A stretch of 64,000 nucleotides of DNA, from NCBI RefSeq assembly GCF_000231445.1, contig NZ_AGFR01000003.1:620001-684000 (forward strand), read 5' to 3'. Source of the DNA: Commensalibacter intestini A911 (lineage in GTDB: Bacteria; Pseudomonadota; Alphaproteobacteria; Acetobacterales; Acetobacteraceae). Both the position numbers and the translations under genes were made by a program. Within the stretch, counting starts at the first letter, position 1; every line of letters begins with the position of its first letter. This document shows positions 37,370 to 47,743 of this stretch, one piece after another. The notes beneath the pieces were generated by a model. The model was given only the letters and a program-made list of their open reading frames with translations, ran no database searches and was not told the origin of the DNA.

Positions 37370-38629
37370 ATGACAGATAATAATAGCGATTCCAAAAATG
37401 CACTTTATTGCTCTTTTTGTGGTAAGTCTCAGCACGAAGTTCGTAAATTAATTGCGGGGCCAACAGTATTTATTTGCGATGAATGTGTTGAGCTATGTAT
37501 GGATATCGTGCGTGAGGAAAATAAAACTCAGATTAATAAAGATCAGAGTAGTTTGCCTACACCTAAAGAAATCTGTAAGATTTTAGATGATTATGTTATT
37601 GGGCAAGGTGATGCTAAAAAGGTGTTATCTGTTGCTGTTCATAATCACTATAAACGTTTAAATCAAGCGGATAAAGCAGGTGATGTTGAGATTGCAAAAT
37701 CTAATATTATGCTTATTGGTCCAACAGGAACGGGTAAAACACTTTTAGCACAGACTTTGGCTAGAATTTTAGATGTTCCTTTTACAATGGCAGATGCCAC
37801 AACATTAACAGAAGCTGGTTATGTTGGTGAAGACGTCGAGAATATTATTCTTAAGTTATTACAAGCTGCGGATTATAATGTTGAACGTGCACAGCGTGGC
37901 ATTATCTATATTGACGAAATTGATAAAATTTCTCGTAAATCTGATAATCCTTCCATTACCCGTGATGTGAGCGGTGAAGGTGTTCAGCAAGCATTGTTGA
38001 AAATCATGGAAGGGACTGTTGCATCTGTTCCTCCTCAAGGTGGGCGTAAGCATCCTCAGCAAGAGTTTCTTCAAGTTGATACAACGAATATGCTCTTTAT
38101 CTGTGGTGGTGCTTTTGCAGGGCTTGATAAAATTATCAGTGCAAGAAGTGTTGGTTATGGTATCGGGTTTGGTGCGGAAGTTCAATCTGCAGATGACCAT
38201 AATATTGGTGCATTATTCCGTCAGTTAGAATCAGAAGATCTAATGAAATTTGGCTTAATTCCTGAATTTATTGGGCGTTTGCCAGTGATTGCTACTTTGG
38301 ATGATTTAGACCAAGAGGCGTTAGTCCAAATTTTAAAAGAGCCTAAAAATGCCTTAGTGAAGCAATATCAAAAGCTTTTTGAAATGGAAAATGTTCAGCT
38401 TACTTTTGAAGATGAAGCTGTAGAAGAAATTGCAAATAAAGCGATTGAGCGTCGTACTGGTGCGCGTGGTCTACGCTCTATTCTGGAAACGATATTGCTT
38501 TCTACAATGTTTGAATTGCCTGATTTAAATGATGTAAGCGAAGTTATTGTCAACAAAGATGTGATTAATCGTAAAGCAGAACCTGTTTATGTTCATGATA
38601 AAAAAGCAGATGCTGGAAAAACGGCTTGA
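37370..38629 (+). CDS. clpX: Clp protease ATP-binding subunit ClpX
   Basis: AAA+ unfoldase that selects and feeds substrates to ClpP. The N-terminal zinc domain has four cysteines ([12 protein letters not shown] and ICDECVELC). The ATPase has Walker [16 protein letters not shown], pore loop GYVGEDVE, Walker [11 protein letters not shown], sensor segment [13 protein letters not shown], the ClpP-binding IGF loop region (YGIGFGAEV) and [10 protein letters not shown]. 419 residues is typical. AAAGGGTAGGAG is a good ribosome signal. A strong terminator follows, separating it from lon. Confidence 0.97.
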   Translation: MTDNNSDSKNALYCSFCGKSQHEVRKLIAGPTVFICDECVELCMDIVREENKTQINKDQSSLPTPKEICKILDDYVIGQGDAKKVLSVAVHNHYKRLNQADKAGDVEIAKSNIMLIGPTGTGKTLLAQTLARILDVPFTMADATTLTEAGYVGEDVENIILKLLQAADYNVERAQRGIIYIDEIDKISRKSDNPSITRDVSGEGVQQALLKIMEGTVASVPPQGGRKHPQQEFLQVDTTNMLFICGGAFAGLDKIISARSVGYGIGFGAEVQSADDHNIGALFRQLESEDLMKFGLIPEFIGRLPVIATLDDLDQEALVQILKEPKNALVKQYQKLFEMENVQLTFEDEAVEEIANKAIERRTGARGLRSILETILLSTMFELPDLNDVSEVIVNKDVINRKAEPVYVHDKKADAGKTA

Positions 38630-38655
38630 TCTTTGTTGATATCTTGTCAAGATAG

Positions 38656-38686
38656 AAGGGACCTATCTTAGGATGGGTCCTTTTTT
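38656..38686 (+). terminator. rho-independent terminator after clpX
   Basis: Twelve-pair stem AAGGGACCTATC (38656-38667) / GATGGGTCCTTT (38672-38683, two G-T pairs) around TTAG, with T to 38686, 26 bases after the clpX stop. Confidence 0.9.
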
Positions 38687-39002
38687 ATTATAAGGCTTAT
38701 ATAGTGTAAATCGAAATGATATTTAAAGTAAGTATTATTGTATTTTATCTATAGAGTGTTTATATTTGAAATGGGCTCTTTATCTATTTAGATTTGAGTA
38801 AATGGATTAAAGGGTTTATTCGTTACCTTGAACTATTCTATCATTACATTTTATTGTTATATAATTTGTGAATGCTTTTTTGAAATAATCATTAAGTTAT
38901 TTTATATGATAAAGCTTCAGTAAGGTAATTATTTTAATAATTGAGCGTGCCAATTTTGGGCGCTTATCCAAAGAGATCGTCCATATAAGGAGGTCATAAT
39001 TT
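38687..39002 (+). other. AT-rich leader region of lon
   Basis: A 316-base gap with no gene. I see only the promoter candidate listed separately, a CTTGAA at 38827-38832 that could be a heat-shock type -35 without a convincing -10, and a strong Shine-Dalgarno TAAGGAGG just before lon. No coding frame over about 15 codons stands out. Confidence 0.6.
38880..38908 (+). promoter_or_regulatory. Candidate promoter of lon
   Basis: TTGAAA (38880-38885), a 17-base spacer, then TATATG (38903-38908; TATGAT two bases on). It is about 95 bases upstream of the lon start. Confidence 0.4.
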
Positions 39003-41462
39003 ATGACAGAAGAAAAAGATAATGCTGCAATTAATGAAATTGATGTAGAGCAAACTGAACTGCAAGAAGATGAAAATTCTTCTGGGTTGATTGCGGTTTT
39101 ACCCTTAAGAGATATTGTTGTTTTTCCACATATGATCGTGCCATTATTTGTGGGGCGTGAAAAATCTGTTAAAGCACTAGAAGTGGTTGGTAAAAAACAA
39201 AATAAAATCTTGTTGGTTACACAAAAAGATGCTTCTTTAGAAGATCCTACTAAAGATGATATTTATCATTTTGGTACGTTGGCATCAATTTTACAGATTT
39301 TAAAATTGCCAGATGGTACTGTTAAAGTGTTAGTGGAAGGCTATCAAAGAGCTAAAGTGAAAAGGCTTTTTGACCGTGAAACCTATTTTGAAGCTGATAT
39401 TGACGCGATTGAAGAAACAGTAGACGAATCAAATAAAGAGATTGATGCTTTACAGCGTACGGTTGTTTCTCAATTTGAACAATATGTCAAATTGAATAAA
39501 TCAATTGCACCAGAAGTGTTGGTTGCTGTTAATCAAATCGATAATCCTTATAAGCTTGTCGATACAATAACGAGTCATTTAAATTTAAAAGTGCCTGATA
39601 AGCAGTTTATTTTAGAAACGATTCCTGTTGACGAGCGGTTGGAAAAACTACTTGAGCATTTAGAGGCTGAATTAAGTGTTTTACAGGTAGAAAAACGCAT
39701 TCGTAATCGTGTTAAAAAGCAAATGGAGAAAACTCAACGGGAATACTATTTGAATGAGCAGATGAAAGCGATTCAAAAAGAGTTGGGTGAAGGAGAAGAT
39801 GGCAAGGATGAGCTTTCTGAGCTAGAAGAGAAAATTAAAAAGACTCGCTTAAGTAAAGAAGCAAGAGATAAGGCTTTATCTGATTTGAAAAAATTACGTT
39901 CAATGAGTCCGATGTCTGCAGAGGCAACGGTTGTTCGTAATTATTTAGATTGGATTGTTGGGATTCCTTGGAAAAAACGTTCTAAGATTTCTAAAGATTT
40001 AAAAGAAGCAGAAAAAACGCTTGATCATGATCACTATGGACTAGAAAAGGTAAAAGAACGAATCCTTGAATATTTAGCAGTGCAAGTTCGTTCATCTAAA
40101 TTGAAAGGTCCGATTCTATGTTTGGTAGGTCCTCCGGGGGTTGGTAAAACGTCTTTAGCGCGTTCTATCGCAAAGGCAACCGGACGTGAATATGTGCGTA
40201 TGGCTTTGGGCGGTGTGCGTGATGAGGCTGAGATTCGTGGGCATCGTCGTACGTATATTGGTGCAATGCCAGGAAAAATTGTTCAAGGTATGAAAAAGGC
40301 TGGAACTTCGAATCCATTATTCTTATTGGATGAGATTGATAAGCTTGGTTCAGATTGGCGTGGAGATCCGACTTCAGCATTGCTAGAAGTCTTAGATCCA
40401 GAACAAAATTCAACATTTGCCGATCATTATTTAGAGGTTGATTATGATCTTTCTGATGTGATGTTTATAACAACAGCAAATAGTTATAACATGCCTCAGC
40501 CTTTGTTAGATCGTATGGAAATTATTCGTCTTTCTGGTTATACGGAAGATGAAAAAGTAGAAATTGCACGTCGTCACTTGGTAAAAAAACAAGGTGAAGC
40601 CAATAATTTAAAAGCAAGAGAGTGGTCTATTTCAGATGATGTTTTGCGTGAGTTGGTGCGCACCTATACACGTGAAGCCGGGGTTCGTAATTTAGAACGT
40701 GAAATTGCTAATATTGCCCGTAAGATTGTTCGTAAGATTGTTGTGGGTGAATTTGATCATGTCGCAGTCACTTTAGATAATTTAGAAGAGTATGCGGGTG
40801 TAAAGCGATTCCATTATGGTGAAAGCGAGAGCGAAGATCTTATTGGAATCGTGACAGGTTTAGCTTGGACTGAAGTTGGTGGTGATATTCTACATATTGA
40901 AAGTGTCACTGTTCCCGGTAAAGGACACATCAAACATACAGGTAAGTTAGGTGAAGTGATGCAAGAAAGTGTTTCTGCAGCCTTATCTTATGTAAAAAGT
41001 CGTTCACTTCAGTATGGAATTAAACCAGAACTATTTGATAAAAAAGATATACATGTTCATGTTCCAGAGGGTGCAACACCGAAGGATGGGCCGTCTGCTG
41101 GGGTTGCAATGGCAACGAGTATTGTTAGTGCAATGACGGGCATTCCTATTCGTAAGGATGTAGCAATGACGGGTGAGATTACTTTGCGTGGCCGTGTATT
41201 ACCTATTGGAGGATTAAAGGAAAAATTATTAGCAGCATTGCGTGCCGGGATTAAAACAGTCTTTATTCCTAAAGAAAATGAAAAAGATTTAGTAGATATT
41301 CCTGCCGTGGTGACGAGTAATTTGACGATTATTCCTGTAGTAAATGTTGATGAAGTGATTAATCAAGCATTGATTCGTCCAAGCGAATCAATCGAATGGA
41401 ATGAATCTGAAACGACAAAGTCAGTAGATTTGATTGCTAAAGAGGCATCGTTAACGCATTAA
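39003..41462 (+). CDS. lon: ATP-dependent protease Lon (LonA)
   Basis: Cytosolic AAA+ protease for damaged and regulatory proteins. The N-terminal substrate domain (from [20 protein letters not shown]) covers about residues 27-300. The ATPase has Walker [16 protein letters not shown] and Walker [12 protein letters not shown]. The protease domain has the catalytic serine in [12 protein letters not shown] and the lysine in [14 protein letters not shown]. Full length (819). The TAAGGAGG signal before the ATG is among the strongest in the window, as expected for a heat-shock gene. It follows clpX and precedes hupB, the conserved order. Confidence 0.97.
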   Translation: MTEEKDNAAINEIDVEQTELQEDENSSGLIAVLPLRDIVVFPHMIVPLFVGREKSVKALEVVGKKQNKILLVTQKDASLEDPTKDDIYHFGTLASILQILKLPDGTVKVLVEGYQRAKVKRLFDRETYFEADIDAIEETVDESNKEIDALQRTVVSQFEQYVKLNKSIAPEVLVAVNQIDNPYKLVDTITSHLNLKVPDKQFILETIPVDERLEKLLEHLEAELSVLQVEKRIRNRVKKQMEKTQREYYLNEQMKAIQKELGEGEDGKDELSELEEKIKKTRLSKEARDKALSDLKKLRSMSPMSAEATVVRNYLDWIVGIPWKKRSKISKDLKEAEKTLDHDHYGLEKVKERILEYLAVQVRSSKLKGPILCLVGPPGVGKTSLARSIAKATGREYVRMALGGVRDEAEIRGHRRTYIGAMPGKIVQGMKKAGTSNPLFLLDEIDKLGSDWRGDPTSALLEVLDPEQNSTFADHYLEVDYDLSDVMFITTANSYNMPQPLLDRMEIIRLSGYTEDEKVEIARRHLVKKQGEANNLKAREWSISDDVLRELVRTYTREAGVRNLEREIANIARKIVRKIVVGEFDHVAVTLDNLEEYAGVKRFHYGESESEDLIGIVTGLAWTEVGGDILHIESVTVPGKGHIKHTGKLGEVMQESVSAALSYVKSRSLQYGIKPELFDKKDIHVHVPEGATPKDGPSAGVAMATSIVSAMTGIPIRKDVAMTGEITLRGRVLPIGGLKEKLLAALRAGIKTVFIPKENEKDLVDIPAVVTSNLTIIPVVNVDEVINQALIRPSESIEWNESETTKSVDLIAKEASLTH

Positions 41463-41509
41463 AATGTGATGATCTTGCAACCTGATAGGCAAGAAGTGCA
41501 AGAAAATAG

Positions 41510-41558
41510 CTATTGAAGCACAGAGAATGGTTGACGTTCTGCAAAAGTGCTTCAATAG
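41510..41558 (+). other. Long hairpin between lon and hupB
   Basis: Perfect 12-bp stem CTATTGAAGCAC (41510-41521) / GTGCTTCAATAG (41547-41558) around a 25-base loop. A smaller CTTGC/GCAAG hairpin lies just before it (41474-41493). No T run follows, so it is not a standard terminator. Confidence 0.6.
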
Positions 41559-41629
41559 TCTGAGTATGGATTGGAAAACCAATTCAATCGATATAAATTT
41601 GTATCCTCATATAGTGGAAAGATAAATAA

Positions 41630-41917
41630 ATGGAAAAGCCGCTTAATAAACAAGAACTCGTTGCTGCTGTTGCAGAAAAAGTTGACTTATCAAAAGCAAA
41701 ATCTGCTGAAGTTGTAGATGCAGTGTTAAGCACAATCGAAGAAACACTTGCAAAGAAACAAGAAGTGCGTCTTGTTGGGTTTGGTAGCTTTGTTACTGCA
41801 ACACGTAAAGCAGCTAAAGGACGTAATCCTCGTACAGGCGAAGAGATTGATATTCCCGCATCTATTTCTGTTCGTTTCAAACCTGGAAAATTATTAAAAG
41901 AAGCTGTTAGCAAATAG
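41630..41917 (+). CDS. hupB: DNA-binding protein HU
   Basis: Histone-like nucleoid protein of 95 residues that binds DNA as a dimer. MEKPLNKQELVAAVAEKVDLSKAKSAEVVDAVLSTIEETL forms the helical base (first residues enough for recognition), then RLVGFGSFVTATRKAAKGRNPRTGEEIDIPAS carries the beta-arm with its minor-groove proline. The call HU rather than IHF follows from the sequence and from the lon-hupB neighbourhood. GTGGAAAG upstream is a plausible ribosome signal. Confidence 0.95.
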   Translation: MEKPLNKQELVAAVAEKVDLSKAKSAEVVDAVLSTIEETLAKKQEVRLVGFGSFVTATRKAAKGRNPRTGEEIDIPASISVRFKPGKLLKEAVSK

Positions 41918-41948
41918 TTTCCAAGTTATTAAAAAAATAACTAGACAT

Positions 41949-41983
41949 ACAACGGCTTCAATGCTAAGAAGTCGTTGTTCTGT
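41949..41983 (+). terminator. Terminator-like hairpin after hupB
   Basis: Eleven-pair stem ACAACGGCTTC (41949-41959) / GAAGTCGTTGT (41968-41978, one G-T pair) around eight bases. The T tail is broken (TTCTGTT). It lies 32 bases after hupB and before the tRNA cluster. Confidence 0.6.
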
Positions 41984-42008
41984 TAAAACAGACCAGTTTA
42001 AACAGAAA

Positions 42009-42084
42009 GGGCGATTAGCTCAGTTGGTAGAGCATCTCGTTTACACCGAGAGGGTCGGCAGTTCGAGCCTGTCATCGCCCACCA
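42009..42084 (+). tRNA. tRNA-Val (anticodon UAC), copy 1
   Basis: 76 nt including the encoded CCA. Acceptor GGGCGAT/ATCGCCC, D arm GCTC-AGTTGGTA-GAGC, anticodon stem TCTCG/CGAGA with loop TTTACAC giving TAC, T arm GTTCGAGCC. Identical to the copy at 42259. Confidence 0.97.
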
Positions 42085-42149
42085 TAATTTTTAAAGTAAA
42101 TAATACTTGCTTTAAAAGTGACTAGTCTGTAAAGACGATAATACACCAC

Positions 42150-42227
42150 GCGGGTGTAGCTCAGTTTGGTTAGAGCGTCGGCCTGTCACGCCGAAGGTCG
42201 CGGGTTCGAGCCCCGTCACTCGCGCCA
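42150..42227 (+). tRNA. tRNA-Asp (anticodon GUC), copy 1
   Basis: 78 nt including CCA. Acceptor GCGGGTG/CACTCGC (one G-T pair), anticodon stem CGGCC/GCCGA region with GTC in the loop (CTGTCAC), T arm GTTCGAGCC. Identical to the copy at 42395. Confidence 0.97.
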
Positions 42228-42258
42228 TTATAGTTTATTATTTTTCTTTAAAAATAAG

Positions 42259-42334
42259 GGGCGATTAGCTCAGTTGGTAGAGCATCTCGTTTACACCGAG
42301 AGGGTCGGCAGTTCGAGCCTGTCATCGCCCACCA
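42259..42334 (+). tRNA. tRNA-Val (anticodon UAC), copy 2
   Basis: Exact copy of the gene at 42009, 76 nt with CCA. Second member of the tandem duplication. Confidence 0.97.
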
Positions 42335-42394
42335 TAAATTATAAAGCAAACTTGCTTTAAAAGTGATTAGTCTGTAAAGACGATAATACACCAC

Positions 42395-42472
42395 GCGGGT
42401 GTAGCTCAGTTTGGTTAGAGCGTCGGCCTGTCACGCCGAAGGTCGCGGGTTCGAGCCCCGTCACTCGCGCCA
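42395..42472 (+). tRNA. tRNA-Asp (anticodon GUC), copy 2
   Basis: Exact copy of the gene at 42150, 78 nt with CCA. The last tRNA before the nuo operon. Confidence 0.97.
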
Positions 42473-42633
42473 TATTTTGCGTATGGTAATAAAAATTCTC
42501 AAAAAAATTAATATAAACTAGTAATCTCAAATATATTCACAATATATTTTAAATATTGTATTTTGTTTTCCTTTTATTTCACTAAAGTTCATAGTGTTAC
42601 GTTTGTCGTTATGGATTGAAACTAAAAGCGAAG

Positions 42634-42756
42634 ATGGAGAATTGTAAAATATTCCTAAATCTTATTATTTTTGCTTTTCTTATAAGATGTTTGTGCTTTT
42701 GTTTTGTTTTGATAAGTGAAAAGATCTGCAAGAAAAAATGTAGATTAAAGGTATAA
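42634..42756 (+). CDS. Possible 40-residue cysteine-rich membrane peptide
   Basis: An ATG frame of 40 codons with a hydrophobic stretch (about residues 6-27), six cysteines (4, 19, 21, 23, 32, 36) and a basic tail (KKKCRLK). No good ribosome signal is seen (GCGAAG only), and its stop overlaps a TATAAT. The region is T-rich, which favours Phe, Leu, Ile and Cys codons by chance, so it may well be non-coding. Confidence 0.15.
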   Translation: MENCKIFLNLIIFAFLIRCLCFCFVLISEKICKKKCRLKV

Positions 42757-42757
42757 T
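42752..42757 (+). promoter_or_regulatory. Candidate -10 element of the nuo operon
   Basis: Perfect TATAAT 86 bases before nuoA. No good -35 hexamer lies at 16-18 bases, so confidence is limited. Confidence 0.35.
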
Positions 42758-42843
42758 TTTCTTTTGTTCTCTGTTATAAGGTAAATCAATATTCAATTTT
42801 TTGTTGATAATCTTAATTATTATAGAAGCTAAAGAGTTATCTC

Positions 42844-43209
42844 ATGCAGGCTATTTTAGGTAATTATTTACCAGTGCTGATTTTTGGAGTGATTTCATTA
42901 ATTATAGCATGTGCTATGTTGGGGGCAGCATTATTTTGTGCGAAACAAAAACCTTATGCTGAAAAAAATTCCCCTTATGAATGTGGATTTCCAGCGTTTG
43001 AAGATGCGCGTCAATTGTTTGATGTGCGTTATTACTTGGTGGGTATTCTGTTTACGATTTTCGATCTTGAAATGGTTTTTTTATTCCCATGGGCGCTAAC
43101 ACTTTCCAAAATTGGAATGTTTGGTTTTTTTTCAATGCTCGCTTTCCTTGTCGTTCTAACCGTTGGGTTTGTATATGAGTGGTGCAAGGGTGCATTGGAG
43201 TGGGATTAG
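42844..43209 (+). CDS. nuoA: NADH-quinone oxidoreductase subunit A
   Basis: Membrane-arm subunit of complex I, 121 residues with three helices (about 10-32, 60-82, 90-112). The quinone-site loop between helices 1 and 2 carries KQKPYAEKNSPYECGFPAF, with the conserved cysteine. The segment FDVRYYLVGILFTIFDLEMVFLFPWA identifies the family. First gene of the nuo operon; an ATG right after AAAGAGTTATCTC. Confidence 0.97.
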   Translation: MQAILGNYLPVLIFGVISLIIACAMLGAALFCAKQKPYAEKNSPYECGFPAFEDARQLFDVRYYLVGILFTIFDLEMVFLFPWALTLSKIGMFGFFSMLAFLVVLTVGFVYEWCKGALEWD

Positions 43210-43268
43210 GTTAACAAAGATAACGTGGGTAATTATTAAACAGATTTATATCTGTAAATGAGATTGTG

Positions 43269-43844
43269 ATGAATCAGAATATGACAGAAAACTCTGGTCT
43301 TGAAAAAGTCTATTGGAATCAAGATGCCTTGCCGCCAGGGGCAGAGCAAGATGCAGTAATCAAAGGCATTACTGGAGCAATTACAGATAAAGGATTTGTG
43401 GTTGCTAAGTTGGATCAATTAATCAACTGGGGTAGAACAGGCAGTCTTTGGCCAATGACTTTTGGTTTGGCGTGTTGTGCGGTTGAGATGATTCATGCGT
43501 ATATGCCGCGATATGATTTGGATCGTATGGGGGTTGTTCCGATGGGATCTCCTCGTCAAGCAGACGTGATGTTAGTAGCTGGAACCTTAACGAATAAAAT
43601 GGCTCCAGCTTTGCGTCGTTTGTATGATCAAATGTCTGAACCTCGTTGGGTTTTATCTATGGGTTCATGTGCAAATGGTGGTGGGTATTATCATTACTCA
43701 TACTCTGTCGTCAGAGGGTGTGACCGTATTGTGCCTGTTGATGTTTACGTCCCTGGATGTCCACCAACAGCTGAGGCATTAATTTACGGTATTATGTTGT
43801 TGAAGAAGAAAATTCAAAGAACAGGGACAATTATCCGTGGTTGA
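43269..43844 (+). CDS. nuoB: NADH-quinone oxidoreductase subunit B
   Basis: Carries cluster N2, the last Fe-S centre before quinone. The four ligands are in GLACCAVEM (tandem cysteines), [12 protein letters not shown] and [11 protein letters not shown]. 191 residues from the ATG at 43269; a GTG directly before it and an ATG four codons later are alternatives. It overlaps nuoC by eight bases. Soluble, at the junction of the two arms of complex I. Confidence 0.97.
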   Translation: MNQNMTENSGLEKVYWNQDALPPGAEQDAVIKGITGAITDKGFVVAKLDQLINWGRTGSLWPMTFGLACCAVEMIHAYMPRYDLDRMGVVPMGSPRQADVMLVAGTLTNKMAPALRRLYDQMSEPRWVLSMGSCANGGGYYHYSYSVVRGCDRIVPVDVYVPGCPPTAEALIYGIMLLKKKIQRTGTIIRG

Positions 43845-44505
43845 TGATCATATTGATACATGCAAAAATAGCTTTATAAACATGCCTCGCTTACAAGCGA
43901 TCAGTTTTATGTTGTGTACCTCTGTTAAAGGGGTCGTAAAAGCAGATTTTGAACAAGATGAGCTGGTGGTTGTGGTTGAGTTAAGTCATCTAACTGATTT
44001 GTTGATTTTGCTTAAAGAACATCCTTTATGTCGTTATGAGCAATTGATGGATTTGTGTGGTGCTGATTATCCGCAACGTGCAGATCGTTTTGATGTTGTT
44101 TATAATCTGTTATCGATTTCGTTGAATCAGCGTATTCGAGTGATTACCCATACCGACGAGCAAACACCTGTTCCTTCTGTGCGCAATTTATGGAAATGCG
44201 CAGATTGGTGGGAACGTGAATGTTACGATATGTTTGGTGTTTTGTTCTCTGGGCAGCCTGACTTGCGTCGGATCTTAACAGATTATGGTTTTGATGGGCA
44301 TCCTTTGCGTAAAGATTTCCCTTTAACAGGATATGTTGAAGTGCGTTATGATGCGGATCAAAATAAAGTGGTTTATGAGCCTGTAACGTTGACTCAGGAT
44401 ATGAGAGATTTTGACTTTGACTCTCCTTGGGAGGGGTTGGTTACCTTACCAGGTGATGAAAAAGTTCATGAGAAACGTCAAAATATTAAGCCGTATTCTT
44501 TGTAA
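43837..44505 (+). CDS. nuoC: NADH-quinone oxidoreductase subunit C
   Basis: 30-kDa-type subunit of the hydrophilic arm, 222 residues, without cofactors. The C-terminal signature [24 protein letters not shown] and [22 protein letters not shown] are typical. It is separate from nuoD, as in alphaproteobacteria. The start is a GTG that overlaps the nuoB end; an ATG 15 codons later is possible, and neither has a strong ribosome signal. Confidence 0.95.
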   Translation: MVDDHIDTCKNSFINMPRLQAISFMLCTSVKGVVKADFEQDELVVVVELSHLTDLLILLKEHPLCRYEQLMDLCGADYPQRADRFDVVYNLLSISLNQRIRVITHTDEQTPVPSVRNLWKCADWWERECYDMFGVLFSGQPDLRRILTDYGFDGHPLRKDFPLTGYVEVRYDADQNKVVYEPVTLTQDMRDFDFDSPWEGLVTLPGDEKVHEKRQNIKPYSL

Positions 44506-44538
44506 TAACATTCAGTGTAATCGGCAAAAGGATATTTG

Positions 44539-45789
44539 ATGAGTGAAGTGATTAAAAAAGAATTAGCGACAAAAGCGCAAGAGTTGAATGCTGAAGTAAA
44601 GCAAAATGTTTCTCGCGTTTTATCTGGTGATTCACATACCTTAAATTTTGGCCCTCAACATCCATCTGCGCACGGTGTGTTACGTGTTGTGATGGAGTTA
44701 GAAGGGGAAGTTGTTAAGCGTGCGACGCCTCATATTGGGTTGTTGCATCGTGGAACAGAAAAACTATTAGAGCATAAAGCGTATCATAAAGGGCTTCCTT
44801 ATTTTGATCGGTTGGACTATGCATCTCCTATGTGTGAAGAGCATGCATATGTTCTTGCAACTGAAAAGTTGCTGCGTGTTGATGTGCCTGACCGTGCTAA
44901 ATGGATCCGCGTTTTATTTGCAGAAATTACTCGTATTTTAAACCATTTATTGAACGTAACAGCAATGGGCTTGGATTGCGGTGCGATGACACCAGCATTA
45001 TGGGCTTATGAAGAGCGTGAAAAAATGATGGAATTTTATGAAGGTGTGTCTGGGGCACGTTTTCATGCGAATTATTTCCGTCATGGTGGTGTGGCAAAAG
45101 ATTTGCCTGCTGGAATGGAAGATAGAATTGGAAAATGGGTTAAAGATTTTCCAAAAATTGTTGATGATATTGAAGGGCTATTAACAAACAATCGTATTTG
45201 GAAGCAAAGAACGGTTGGTATTGGTGTTTGTACGACTGAAGAAGCATTATCATGGGGTTTTTCTGGGCCTTGTTTACGTGCTTCTGGGGTTCCTTGGGAT
45301 CTTCGTCGCTCTCAACCTTATGATAACTATGATAAAGTCGATTTCCAAGTTCCTGTTGCTCGTCAAGGGGATTCTTATGATCGTTATTTGATTAGAATTG
45401 TTGAAATGCGCGAGAGTGCTAAGATCATTGAGCAATGCTTAAATAAAATGCAACCTGGTGCAATTAAAGTTGAGAGTGAAAAAGTTTCACCACCAAAGCG
45501 CAAAGATATGAAGCATTCTATGGAATCTTTAATTAATCACTTTAAGCTTTATAGTGGTGGTTTTCATGTTCCTGCTGGAACTACTTACACTGCTGTTGAA
45601 AGTCCTAAAGGAGAGTTTGGGGTTTATCTTGTTGCTGATGGTGGAACGAAACCTTATCGTTGTAAAATACGTCCGACAGGGTTTTCTCACTTGCAAGCAT
45701 TAGGTGAGTTATCACATCGTCATATGTTGGCTGATATGGTGGCGATTATTGGCTCTATGGATTTGGTTTTCGGTGAAGTGGATAGATAG
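44539..45789 (+). CDS. nuoD: NADH-quinone oxidoreductase subunit D
   Basis: 49-kDa subunit that forms the quinone cavity with NuoB. The conserved [33 protein letters not shown] and the C-terminal [18 protein letters not shown] are present, including the quinone-site His and Tyr region near HPSAHG. 416 residues from the ATG (44539; AAAGGA six bases upstream), normal. It is seven bases from nuoE. Confidence 0.97.
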   Translation: MSEVIKKELATKAQELNAEVKQNVSRVLSGDSHTLNFGPQHPSAHGVLRVVMELEGEVVKRATPHIGLLHRGTEKLLEHKAYHKGLPYFDRLDYASPMCEEHAYVLATEKLLRVDVPDRAKWIRVLFAEITRILNHLLNVTAMGLDCGAMTPALWAYEEREKMMEFYEGVSGARFHANYFRHGGVAKDLPAGMEDRIGKWVKDFPKIVDDIEGLLTNNRIWKQRTVGIGVCTTEEALSWGFSGPCLRASGVPWDLRRSQPYDNYDKVDFQVPVARQGDSYDRYLIRIVEMRESAKIIEQCLNKMQPGAIKVESEKVSPPKRKDMKHSMESLINHFKLYSGGFHVPAGTTYTAVESPKGEFGVYLVADGGTKPYRCKIRPTGFSHLQALGELSHRHMLADMVAIIGSMDLVFGEVDR

Positions 45790-45795
45790 GGCGTT

Positions 45796-46425
45796 ATGTC
45801 AGAGAAATCTATGAATATACAACCTGCTGAATTTGCTTTCGATCAAGAAAGTAACCAGCAAATTGAAAAAATATTAGCAAAATATCCTGCTGCACGAAAA
45901 GCAAGTGCTGTGATTCCGTTATTATATGTGGTGCAAAACCAGATGAAGCGGTTAACAAAAAGCGCATGGGTTCCAAAGGTTGCAATGTCTGTTGTTGCGA
46001 AACGTTTAGAAATTGCGCCTGTTCGTGTGTTTGAAATTGCAACATTTTATACGATGTTTAACTTAGAGCCTATTGGTGAATATCATTTGCAAGTTTGTGC
46101 AACAACACCATGTTGGTTGCGTGGTTCTGATGATATTGTTGCAGCTTGTAAAAAAGCAACGGGTATTAAAGAATTCGGCCAAACTAGCGATGATGGAATG
46201 TTTACGCTTTCTGAAGTCGAGTGTTTAGGGGCATGTGCGAATGCGCCTATTTTACAGGTTGATCATGATTATTATGAAGATATGACTGCGGAAAGTACGA
46301 TCAAATTGATTGACCTCTTACGTCAAGGCAGTAAGCCAGAGCGTGGGCCAATGATTGATCGTTTTAATTCTGCACCTGTGGGTAAGAAATTTTCACAAAA
46401 TACAGGGGCCGAAGATGTTAAGTGA
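45796..46425 (+). CDS. nuoE: NADH-quinone oxidoreductase subunit E
   Basis: 24-kDa subunit with the [2Fe-2S] cluster N1a in a thioredoxin-like domain. Four cysteines follow the pattern [11 protein letters not shown] and [15 protein letters not shown]. 209 residues. The C-terminal 35 residues (about 175-209) are a variable tail. Its end overlaps the nuoF start by 11 bases, indicating translational coupling. Confidence 0.96.
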   Translation: MSEKSMNIQPAEFAFDQESNQQIEKILAKYPAARKASAVIPLLYVVQNQMKRLTKSAWVPKVAMSVVAKRLEIAPVRVFEIATFYTMFNLEPIGEYHLQVCATTPCWLRGSDDIVAACKKATGIKEFGQTSDDGMFTLSEVECLGACANAPILQVDHDYYEDMTAESTIKLIDLLRQGSKPERGPMIDRFNSAPVGKKFSQNTGAEDVK

Positions 46426-47737
46426 TAAGGATCGTATTTATCTTAATTTACATGGTCATGATGATTGGAAATTGGCTGGTGCACGTCGCCGTGGAGACTG
46501 GGATAACACAAAAGATATCTTAGCTCTAGGTCGTGATACCATTATTAAAACTGTCATTGATTCAGGACTGCGTGGTCGTGGTGGTGCAGGCTTCTCCACA
46601 GGTTTAAAATGGTCTTTTATGCCTAAGAAAGAAGGGCCTTTGCCTCATTATCTTGTAATTAATGGGGATGAATCAGAGCCAGGGACGTGTAAAGATCGTG
46701 AGGTTATGCGTCATGAGCCACATAAAATCGTTGAAGGGGCATTATTGGCTTCTTTTGCGATTGGTGCGCATACAGCATATATTTACATTCGTGGTGAGTA
46801 TTATAATGAGGCAAACCATTTACAAGCTGCAATTGATGAAGCTTATGAAGCTGGCTTAATTGGTAAAAATGCTTGTGGTAGTGGTTGGGACTTTGATTTT
46901 TATATTCATCGTGGTGCTGGTGCTTATATTTGTGGTGAAGAAACAGCTCAGCTGGAAAGTTTAGAAGGTAAAAAAGGGCAACCTCGTTTAAAACCTCCTT
47001 TCCCTGCTGGTAAAGGTTTGTATGGTTGTCCAACAACCATTAATAACGTTGAAAGTATTTCTGTAACACCAACAATTTTACGTCGTGGTTCGGCATGGTT
47101 TGCGGGAATTGGTCGTGCAAATAATACTGGGCCTAAATTAATGGCGATTTCTGGTCACGTGAATACACCTTGTGTTTTTGAAGAAGCACTTGGATTACCA
47201 TTAAGAGAGGTAATTGAAACTCATGGTGGTGGTGTTCGTGGTGGATGGGATAATCTATTAGCTGTTATTCCTGGTGGCACGTCCATGCCGATGTTAAACA
47301 AAGAAACCTGTGAAACAGTCATCATGGATTTTGATGGTATGCGAGATGTTGGTTCTGGTTTAGGAACTGCTGGTATTGTGGTTATGGATAAATCAACAGA
47401 TATTATCCGTGCAGTTACATTGCTTTCAAAATTTTATAAGCATGAAAGTTGTGGGCAATGTACACCATGTCGAGAAGGTTCTAACTGGGTTCTGAAAGTT
47501 ATGAAGCGTATGACTGAAGGTCGTGCAGAAATTGAAGAAATTGATATGCTGATGGATGTAACCAAAAGTATTGAAAACACAACGATTTGCGCAATGGGAA
47601 TGTCCGTTGCTTGGCCAGTTCAAGCATTAATTCGCAACTTCCGTCCTGTGATGGAACAACGAATTATGGATTATAAGAAGTCCCGTGGTGGAGCATCACA
47701 AATTCAGGTGCCTGTTAATGCACCAGTAGGGGGCTAA
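46415..47737 (+). CDS. nuoF: NADH-quinone oxidoreductase subunit F
   Basis: 51-kDa subunit that binds NADH and FMN and carries [4Fe-4S] cluster N3. FMN and NADH site motifs are [16 protein letters not shown] and [19 protein letters not shown]; the cluster ligands are in [12 protein letters not shown] and TTICAMG. The ATG at 46415 starts [11 protein letters not shown] and gives 440 residues; an earlier in-frame ATG inside nuoE adds a non-family leader. Adjacent genes supply the other clusters of the NADH module. Confidence 0.96.
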   Translation: MLSDKDRIYLNLHGHDDWKLAGARRRGDWDNTKDILALGRDTIIKTVIDSGLRGRGGAGFSTGLKWSFMPKKEGPLPHYLVINGDESEPGTCKDREVMRHEPHKIVEGALLASFAIGAHTAYIYIRGEYYNEANHLQAAIDEAYEAGLIGKNACGSGWDFDFYIHRGAGAYICGEETAQLESLEGKKGQPRLKPPFPAGKGLYGCPTTINNVESISVTPTILRRGSAWFAGIGRANNTGPKLMAISGHVNTPCVFEEALGLPLREVIETHGGGVRGGWDNLLAVIPGGTSMPMLNKETCETVIMDFDGMRDVGSGLGTAGIVVMDKSTDIIRAVTLLSKFYKHESCGQCTPCREGSNWVLKVMKRMTEGRAEIEEIDMLMDVTKSIENTTICAMGMSVAWPVQALIRNFRPVMEQRIMDYKKSRGGASQIQVPVNAPVGG

Positions 47738-47743
47738 TAAGAT

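Larger units (their letters stand above)
42009..42472 (+). repeat. Tandem duplication of a tRNA-Val/tRNA-Asp unit
   Basis: Two copies of the same unit (42009-42227 and 42259-42472), about 250 bases apart. The tRNA genes are identical, and most of the spacer between them is shared too, including TTGCTTTAAAAGTGA and TAGTCTGTAAAGACG. They differ by a few bases and a small indel in the first part of the spacer. Confidence 0.92.
42473..42843 (+). other. AT-rich region between tRNA cluster and nuoA
   Basis: A 371-base gap without a clear gene. It holds a weak AT hairpin (ACAATAT/ATATTGT, 42539-42559) with a T-rich tail that may end the tRNA transcript, a possible 40-codon cysteine-rich frame (42634-42756) and a TATAAT listed separately. 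Confidence 0.6.

Noticed and set aside
42166-42360. A 64-codon open frame across the tRNA cluster
   Set aside because: It runs through tRNA-Asp and tRNA-Val genes; its codons are the tRNA bodies.
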